This document shows, one piece after another, positions 59,448-64,000 of a DNA stretch of 64,000 nucleotides. The stretch covers positions 370,660 to 434,659 of the forward strand of contig DASXUQ010000009.1 in the NCBI GenBank assembly GCA_036504735.1, in the 5' to 3' direction. Position 1 is the stretch's first letter. Every line of letters starts with the position of its first letter. The position numbers were made by a program, and so were the translations under genes. This stretch comes from a bacterium. GTDB lineage: Bacteria > Electryoneota > RPQS01. A model generated the notes under the pieces. It saw only the letters and a program-made list of their open reading frames with translations, was not told where the DNA came from and ran no database searches.

Positions 59448-60566
59448 TTACTTCACCGCGCGAACCTTGATTGAGACCACGGCTTCCAAAGCCTCGGTGC
59501 GCAGATCATCGCCAATCACTTCCAAGCCCACATCATACACACTCTGATCCACAATCGTAATGTTGCGGAAACCTGCTTCCTGCATCAGCGTCAGATAGTC
59601 TTCCTTCATCGAGGCTCCTGCCACGCAGCCCACGTAGGCCTCCACTGAGTTCTTCAACTTCTCCGAAAGCGGTCGACGCAGCACGAGATCCGACACCAGC
59701 AGGCGGCCGCCCGGTTTCAGCACCCGTAGTGCCTCGCCGAAGACCCGAGGCTTGTCGGGCGAGAGGTTGATCACACAGTTGGAGATAATCACATCCACGC
59801 TGTTGTCCGCTACCGGCAAATGCTCAATTTCCCCCAAGCGGAACTCCGTGTTGGTGCACTCGGTCTTGGCGGCATTGTGGCGCGCCTTCTCCAGCATCTG
59901 CGGAGTCATGTCCACGCCGATCACATGCCCTTCGGGGCCTACCTCGCGCGAGGCCAGAAAGCAGTCGAAGCCCGCGCCGCACCCCAAGTCCAGTACGGTT
60001 TCCCCGGGTTTAACCTGTGCATATTCAAGAGGATTGCCACAGCCGAGGCCCAGATTAGCGCCGGCTGGAACATCTTTCAGATCTTCCAGCTTGTAGCCGA
60101 TCTTCTGCGCCACTGCATCCACATCCTGCGCGCCGCCACAGCACGTGCCACCGCAGCCGCACAGCGAACCACTGTTCTCCGCTGCCTGTGCATAGCGCTC
60201 CCGCACCACCGTGCGGACATCTTCCGTCGGTTCCATAGTCTCTCTCCCGGTCTTATAAACAGTAGGTCTTTCCAGTATTTCGATGAGTTCGCGAAATCGC
60301 GCCAGCGCCGCGTCGTTGATGCAATAACATGTGCGCGGCCCTTCAATCTCCCCGTCAATCCAGCCTGCCGCTTTCAGCTTCTTCAAATGCTGGGAAACCG
60401 TGGACTGAGCAATCGGCATCTGCTCCACAATGTCGCCGCAGATGCAGGCGGCACATGACCGCAGAAATCGCAAAATGGCCACGCGGTGTGCGTGTCCCAA
60501 GGCTTTGGCCAACCGGGCCAGCTCTTCGTCCAGAGTCTCGGCCACTTGTTTTTCCGATGCTTCCAT
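59448..60566 (-). CDS. ArsR repressor fused to ArsM arsenite methyltransferase
   Basis: 372 residues in one frame. Residues 1-105 are an ArsR/SmtB winged helix (recognition helix region [19 protein letters not shown]). Cys38, Cys41, Cys43, Cys80 and Cys82 are possible As(III) ligands. From Met111 a complete ArsM follows: the SAM motif [13 protein letters not shown] and the three cysteines required for arsenite methylation, Cys176 (GLGCGNP), Cys264 (SNCVINL) and Cys314 (VGCVAGA). Met111 has GGGAGAGAG three bases upstream, a good ribosome binding site, so free ArsM may also be made. A TAA in another frame just before that site suggests two genes fused by an indel. The promoter and operator are at 60595-60630. 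It detoxifies arsenite by methylation under arsenite control. Confidence 0.88.
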   Translation of the reverse strand: MEASEKQVAETLDEELARLAKALGHAHRVAILRFLRSCAACICGDIVEQMPIAQSTVSQHLKKLKAAGWIDGEIEGPRTCYCINDAALARFRELIEILERPTVYKTGRETMEPTEDVRTVVRERYAQAAENSGSLCGCGGTCCGGAQDVDAVAQKIGYKLEDLKDVPAGANLGLGCGNPLEYAQVKPGETVLDLGCGAGFDCFLASREVGPEGHVIGVDMTPQMLEKARHNAAKTECTNTEFRLGEIEHLPVADNSVDVIISNCVINLSPDKPRVFGEALRVLKPGGRLLVSDLVLRRPLSEKLKNSVEAYVGCVAGASMKEDYLTLMQEAGFRNITIVDQSVYDVGLEVIGDDLRTEALEAVVSIKVRAVK

Positions 60567-60594
60567 TTCAGATTCCGTTTGTGATCAAATCGTC

Positions 60595-60612
60595 TATCGT
60601 AAATATACGATA
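60595..60612. promoter_or_regulatory. ArsR-type operator upstream of the ArsR-ArsM gene
   Basis: TATCGTAAATATACGATA: perfect 7-bp arms TATCGTA/TACGATA around four bases. It lies 29 bases from the start codon and covers the -10 hexamer of the promoter, a position suited to repression. Confidence 0.75.
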
Positions 60613-60630
60613 AAAGAAAGCCAAAGTCAA
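60602..60630 (-). promoter_or_regulatory. Sigma70-type promoter of the ArsR-ArsM gene
   Basis: On the minus strand TTGACT (60630-60625), a 17-base spacer and TATATT (60607-60602). The -10 hexamer is inside the operator palindrome. Confidence 0.75.
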
Positions 60631-60776
60631 GACCCAAATTCAGTCAGTTCCGGACAGCTTGCGATTTTGCAAAACACAGCCGGAGCCCTTGCGTACGCAC
60701 TATTCCTGTACTATATTTAATATAGATAATTAGGACTTGACTTGATGTTGTTATACCACGAGCTGCATATCGCGCC

Positions 60777-63014
60777 TTGAAAACTCTTTTCTTTACAGTA
60801 CTTATTCTGATCGGGCTGGCGCTGAGCCAACGAACGGTCTTTGCCGATCCGAGCGATGGCGAGGGTGCGCCCGCTAATCCGCAGGAGTTCCACGAGCAGG
60901 AATCGACGCGGCTGCGGCGGGTCTTTGCCGCCGAAGCTTCCACGCCTATCGCCGCGTCGCAGGAAGACTTTGACGTGGTTTGCTACAATCTGGCGCTGGA
61001 TTTCCGCGGCTACTATCAGCAGATCATCTCGGGCGCAGTGACAATCGATGCTCGCAGCAGAGTACCGGCGCTGACGGAACTGGTGCTGGATTTGTGCTCG
61101 GCGCTGTCGGTGGATTCGGTCATCTGCGGAAGTGCTTTGCAGCCGTTTGCGCTGGACAGCAATCTGCTGCGGATCTCGTTAGACCGGGCCTACATGCAGG
61201 ACGAGCGGGTTCAGGTCCGCGTAGTTTATCATGGCACACCCTGTCAGACCAATGTCCCCTACACGTCGGTGCAGTTTTACAACCGGCCTGTGGGCAGCTA
61301 TTTTGTCCCTACCGAAGCGACGCTCTCCGAGCCCTACGGTGCGCGGGACTGGTGGCCCTCCAAGAATGTGGTTTCGGACAAGGCCGACAGCGTGCGCGTG
61401 TCAGTGATTGTGGCTGACACGCTCACGGCAACCTCCAACGGCCTGCTCGAATCGGTGATCGCCATTCCGCCATCTTCGCGGATGTTTACCTGGGTGGAAC
61501 GGCATCCGATCTCCACCTATCTCATTTCAGCCAGCGTAACCAACTACGCATCGTATCCGGACGCGTATCTTACGCTGGCTGGCGACACGATGCCCATCGT
61601 GCATTACGCCTATCCCGAACGGCTGACCCGCGCTCAGACAAGCTGGAATGTGCTGCCCGCTATGATGAACTTTTGCGCGCAGCTCTTCGGCGAGTACCCG
61701 TTTGTGGACGAAAAGTACGGGCACACGATGTTCAGCTTCGGCGGGGCGATGGAACACCAGACCAACACCTCCTTCGGGCGCAACATCACGCCGGGGACGC
61801 ATAGCTACGATTACATTGTACAGCATGAACTGGTGCACCAGTGGTTTGGAGACGACGTCACTTTGGCGACCTGGCCGGATGTCTGGCTGAACGAGGGCTT
61901 TGCCTGCTATGGCGAGGCGCTGTGGATGGAGCATCTCGGCGGTTTTGCCGCCTATCGCAGCTATATGACCTCCACCGGAAACCTGATCGTCACCGATCCT
62001 TCCGGGCCGGTGGTCAATCCTGCGGACCTCTTCAACTCCAATACGGTCTATCATAAGGGCGCGTGGGCGCTGCATATGCTACGCGGCCTCGTGCGCAACG
62101 ATTCCCTTTTCTTTGCCGCGCTGCGGGAATATCACACCCGCCATGCCCACGGCAATGCCACCACGCAGGAATTTCTGGCCGATGTTTCCGATGTTGTCGG
62201 CTTCAACGTCACGCCGTATCTGTACAACTACCTCTACCTGACCAACCGTCCGCAGTTTGTGACCTCTTTCGGCAGCGCGGAAGTGAACGGGGAAGAGCAG
62301 ACTGTCGTGCGCATTCGGCAGGTGCAAACGAATCCGCAATCCAGCTTTCAGACGCGGCTGGATCTGCGCCTTGCCCACGGTTCAGACACGGTGCGAGTCC
62401 GCGTGGACAATTTCCTCTCGCAGCAGCGCTACTATCTGACACTGCCTTTCCATCCGGACTCCTTAAAGATCGACCCCGATGACTGGGTGCTGAAGCAGGC
62501 CAGCACTGAGCCGCTGCCGCTGACCATACTGAATGACACGCTGCCTGCGGCCACCATTGGCGAGCATTATGAAGTGCACCTGACGGCCATTGGCGGCACC
62601 GGAGCACTGCACTTCTGGAGCGCCATGCCGCGTGATCTGCCGCCGGGATTGCTGCTGTCGCCGGACGGCATGCTGGGCGGCGCACCGGTCGAGCAGGGGG
62701 TGACCCGGTTTGTCGTCAAGGTGATTGATGAGCGCGGCGCGGTGGACAAGCTCGAGGTGGTCTTGCATATCCTGCCACCGCTCGCGCCGCCGCAGAATGT
62801 GGTCCTCTACCCGGAAGGGAATGGTTTGCATCTGCACTGGTCTCCGGTCTCCACAGCCGACAGCTACCGCGTCTACCGTTCAGATCAGCCCGACTCTCCC
62901 TCTATGGAATTAATCGCCACCACTGCCGACACCTTTGCCACCGATACCTTGGCCCCCATCGACCCCGATTCCATGGCCCACCGGTTTTATGAGGTGCGAG
63001 CGACGAGAAGGTAA
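60777..63014 (+). CDS. M1-family metallopeptidase with Ig-like C-terminal modules, paralog 2
   Basis: 745 residues from a TTG at 60777 that begins the signal peptide MKTLFFTVLILIGLALSQRTVFA; no in-frame ATG lies at a suitable place. It is collinear with paralog 1: HELVH also at 350-354, with Glu373 in WLNEGFACY, and GGAMEHQTNTSFG as the GAMEN counterpart. The C-terminus has an Ig-like module (LHFWSAMPRDLPPGLLLSPDGMLGGAPVEQGVTRFVVKV) and an FnIII-like end. It is exported. A possible promoter TTGCGT-17-TATATT precedes at about 60687-60715. Paralog 1, the Cys-rich gene and ArsR-ArsM lie between the copies. Confidence 0.92.
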   Translation: MKTLFFTVLILIGLALSQRTVFADPSDGEGAPANPQEFHEQESTRLRRVFAAEASTPIAASQEDFDVVCYNLALDFRGYYQQIISGAVTIDARSRVPALTELVLDLCSALSVDSVICGSALQPFALDSNLLRISLDRAYMQDERVQVRVVYHGTPCQTNVPYTSVQFYNRPVGSYFVPTEATLSEPYGARDWWPSKNVVSDKADSVRVSVIVADTLTATSNGLLESVIAIPPSSRMFTWVERHPISTYLISASVTNYASYPDAYLTLAGDTMPIVHYAYPERLTRAQTSWNVLPAMMNFCAQLFGEYPFVDEKYGHTMFSFGGAMEHQTNTSFGRNITPGTHSYDYIVQHELVHQWFGDDVTLATWPDVWLNEGFACYGEALWMEHLGGFAAYRSYMTSTGNLIVTDPSGPVVNPADLFNSNTVYHKGAWALHMLRGLVRNDSLFFAALREYHTRHAHGNATTQEFLADVSDVVGFNVTPYLYNYLYLTNRPQFVTSFGSAEVNGEEQTVVRIRQVQTNPQSSFQTRLDLRLAHGSDTVRVRVDNFLSQQRYYLTLPFHPDSLKIDPDDWVLKQASTEPLPLTILNDTLPAATIGEHYEVHLTAIGGTGALHFWSAMPRDLPPGLLLSPDGMLGGAPVEQGVTRFVVKVIDERGAVDKLEVVLHILPPLAPPQNVVLYPEGNGLHLHWSPVSTADSYRVYRSDQPDSPSMELIATTADTFATDTLAPIDPDSMAHRFYEVRATRR

Positions 63015-63025
63015 GGATGAAGGAA

Positions 63026-63060
63026 TACTACTCCACACCCTCAGGGTGTGGGTAAAAGAC
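63026..63060 (+). repeat. TACTACTCCACACCCTC repeat, third copy
   Basis: It differs at three positions from the copy at 45938-45972 and contains a perfect CCACACCC-TCA-GGGTGTGG hairpin. It is followed immediately by the peptidase terminator. Confidence 0.7.
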
Positions 63061-63063
63061 ATG

Positions 63064-63091
63064 ACGAGACTCGCCGCGTGGCGGGTCTCGT
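63064..63091 (+). terminator. Terminator after peptidase paralog 2
   Basis: ACGAGACTCGCC/GGCGGGTCTCGT, 12-bp arms with one G-U pair and a four-base loop, followed by TTTATG. Confidence 0.8.
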
Positions 63092-63110
63092 TTTATGCCC
63101 CGATCTGCAC

Positions 63111-63139
63111 TTGACAATCCGGCAAATATCCGGTATGTT
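63111..63139 (+). promoter_or_regulatory. Strong sigma70-type promoter
   Basis: TTGACA (63111-63116), a 17-base spacer holding ATCCGG twice, and TATGTT (63134-63139), 21 bases before ATG 63160. The duplicated ATCCGG might be a regulator site. Confidence 0.7.
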
Positions 63140-63159
63140 TATGCAAACTCGAGGTGTCC

Positions 63160-64000
63160 ATGCGCTTTTTGCCGGTTGTGTTTGTCCTCTGTTTTGCCGC
63201 CCTTGCCGGCACGCCCTTGCCGCAGACGGACTTCTTTGTCCAAAATGAGGGGCAGTGGGAAGGGGCGTTTGCCTTCAAGTACGAGGGCAATGGCGCGGCT
63301 TACTTTCTGACTGAAAGCGGAATGACGATGGACCTGCATTCCCCCGAGCCCCGCACCGCCCCCGACCAACTTTGTCATCCTGAACGCAGTGAAGGACCTC
63401 GGGCGAGAGAAATCAAAGGCCACGTCCTCCGCCTGTCCTATCTCCACGCCAACCCCACCCCCATTCTAACCGGTGAAGACAAACTCCCCAGCTACAGCAA
63501 CTACTTCCTGTCCCGTGATAGCTGCCAGTGGCGATCCCGTGTGGGCCACTACCGCAGCGTCACCGCTAAGGATGTCTGGCCGGGGATTGACGTACAATAC
63601 CGCATTGCACCTTCCGGTGTGGAAACCGTCTACCACGTTCATCCCGGGGCCGATCCCACACAGATCCAGCTAAGATACGCTGGCCAAGACACACCTATCG
63701 CCGTAGATGCAAACGGCAGTTTGCTCTTGTCCACGTCGCTGGGCACCGTCAAGGAACAACCTCCCTTCGCCTATCAAAACATCAACCACACCCAAATCGA
63801 AATCCCCTGCCGCTACGACCTGACCGCTGAGGACAACTACCGGTTTGTCTTAGGCCCTCACGATCCCACGCGGGAGGTGGTGATTGATCCGCTGGTGTAT
63901 TGCAGCTACTGGGGAGGCTATGGTGAGCTGGAACTTTACGACATTGCCGAGGATGGTGAACATCACAAACTCTTGACCGGGCATGTGTACTATGCTAATG
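63160..64000 (+). CDS. N-terminal part of a large SBBP/gliding-type surface protein, partial
   Basis: 280 codons open to the end of the window from ATG 63160, with GAGGTG upstream. The signal peptide is MRFLPVVFVLCFAALAGTPL. Then FFVQNEGQWEGAFAFKYEG and YFLTESGMTMDL match the start of SBBP-repeat and gliding-associated surface proteins. DVWPGIDVQYRIAPSGVETVYHVHPGADPTQIQLRY and FVLGPHDPTREVVIDPLVYCSYWGG continue the same family. Between SPEPRTAPDQL and REIKGHVLRL lie residues CHPERSEGPRA, which are translation of a dispersed DNA repeat (63371-63403) in frame. The rest, probably including a sorting tail, is outside the window. Confidence 0.83.
   Translation, partial: MRFLPVVFVLCFAALAGTPLPQTDFFVQNEGQWEGAFAFKYEGNGAAYFLTESGMTMDLHSPEPRTAPDQLCHPERSEGPRAREIKGHVLRLSYLHANPTPILTGEDKLPSYSNYFLSRDSCQWRSRVGHYRSVTAKDVWPGIDVQYRIAPSGVETVYHVHPGADPTQIQLRYAGQDTPIAVDANGSLLLSTSLGTVKEQPPFAYQNINHTQIEIPCRYDLTAEDNYRFVLGPHDPTREVVIDPLVYCSYWGGYGELELYDIAEDGEHHKLLTGHVYYAN
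63371..63403 (+). repeat. Dispersed TTTGTCATCCTG...AAGGACCTCGGG repeat, copy 2, in coding sequence
   Basis: 33 bases that keep the reading frame and are translated LCHPERSEGPR. The ends match the intergenic copy at 1982-2017. Confidence 0.7.

Noticed and set aside
1..64000. tRNA, rRNA or CRISPR loci
   Set aside because: Scanning by eye for GGTTCRANTC loops, rRNA-conserved stretches and regularly spaced identical repeats gave nothing credible; the GGTTCAATCCC at about 16401 is inside the NRAMP gene.

Overview
The window looks like a chromosomal segment of a Gram-negative bacterium from an uncultured lineage of, or near, the Fibrobacteres-Chlorobi-Bacteroidetes superphylum. The main evidence is at least sixteen reading frames or remnants that end in a roughly 80-residue tail with the pattern PNPFN, then a VYDxxGR-like motif, then SGxYFxRL, then a final LLLK. 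This is the type A sorting (FlgD-Ig-like) tail of type IX secretion substrates. Outer-membrane and envelope genes (an Omp85-like barrel, uppP) agree with this. The phylum cannot be fixed from this sequence alone. GC is roughly 55-62% in most genes and visibly lower in a few.

Layout. 1-2.1 kb: the end of one sorting-tail protein and a complete beta-helix protein. 2.1-10.6 kb: mostly minus-strand metabolic genes (a frameshifted acidic ORF, an FAD oxidoreductase, a hydrolase, an aldo/keto reductase, a ferredoxin, a DUF1015 protein), with a periplasmic protein and a sorting-tail protein among them. 10.7-17.6 kb: plus-strand genes (MgtE-N/CBS protein, propeller protein, DUF2130 protein, DEAD-box helicase, atypical NRAMP). 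17.7-18.6 kb: a DMT exporter. 18.7-37.6 kb: a nearly unbroken minus-strand block of exported sorting-tail proteins. It holds six paralogs with a DUF4900-like region followed by an ASH/HYDIN-like Ig domain, two propeller-type proteins (one frameshifted), an FG-GAP protein, a pseudogene and a 1035-residue protein. 37.7-44.5 kb: serA, arylamine N-acetyltransferase, two sorting-tail paralogs, a low-GC secreted protein and a class V aminotransferase. 44.8-56.3 kb: plus-strand genes including a two-gene low-GC cassette between inverted repeats, a sodium/solute symporter, a CDF transporter, uppP, a ChrB-like protein, an SpoU methyltransferase, a pentapeptide-TIR protein, an Omp85-like barrel, an SpoIID protein and a cupin. 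56.4-64 kb: two paralogous M1 metallopeptidases around an ArsR-ArsM fusion, a Cys-rich protein, and the start of another large surface protein.

How the genes relate. The exported proteins probably share one secretion and anchoring route whose machinery lies outside the window. serA, the class V aminotransferase and the DUF1015 protein could serve serine synthesis. The MgtE-N/CBS protein and the atypical NRAMP could be a divalent-cation sensor and transporter. The ArsR-ArsM fusion has a recognisable promoter and operator. No CRISPR, rRNA or tRNA was seen.

The points most worth following up are: a perfect 39-bp palindrome exactly at the frameshift of a propeller gene; near-identical sorting-tail DNA at the ends of otherwise unrelated genes; the autoregulated ArsR-ArsM fusion with an internal start; the pentapeptide-TIR protein; the NRAMP with a changed metal site; the A AAA AAG heptamer at the start of a split ORF; the inverted-repeat-flanked cassette; and a dispersed repeat carried in frame inside a coding sequence.
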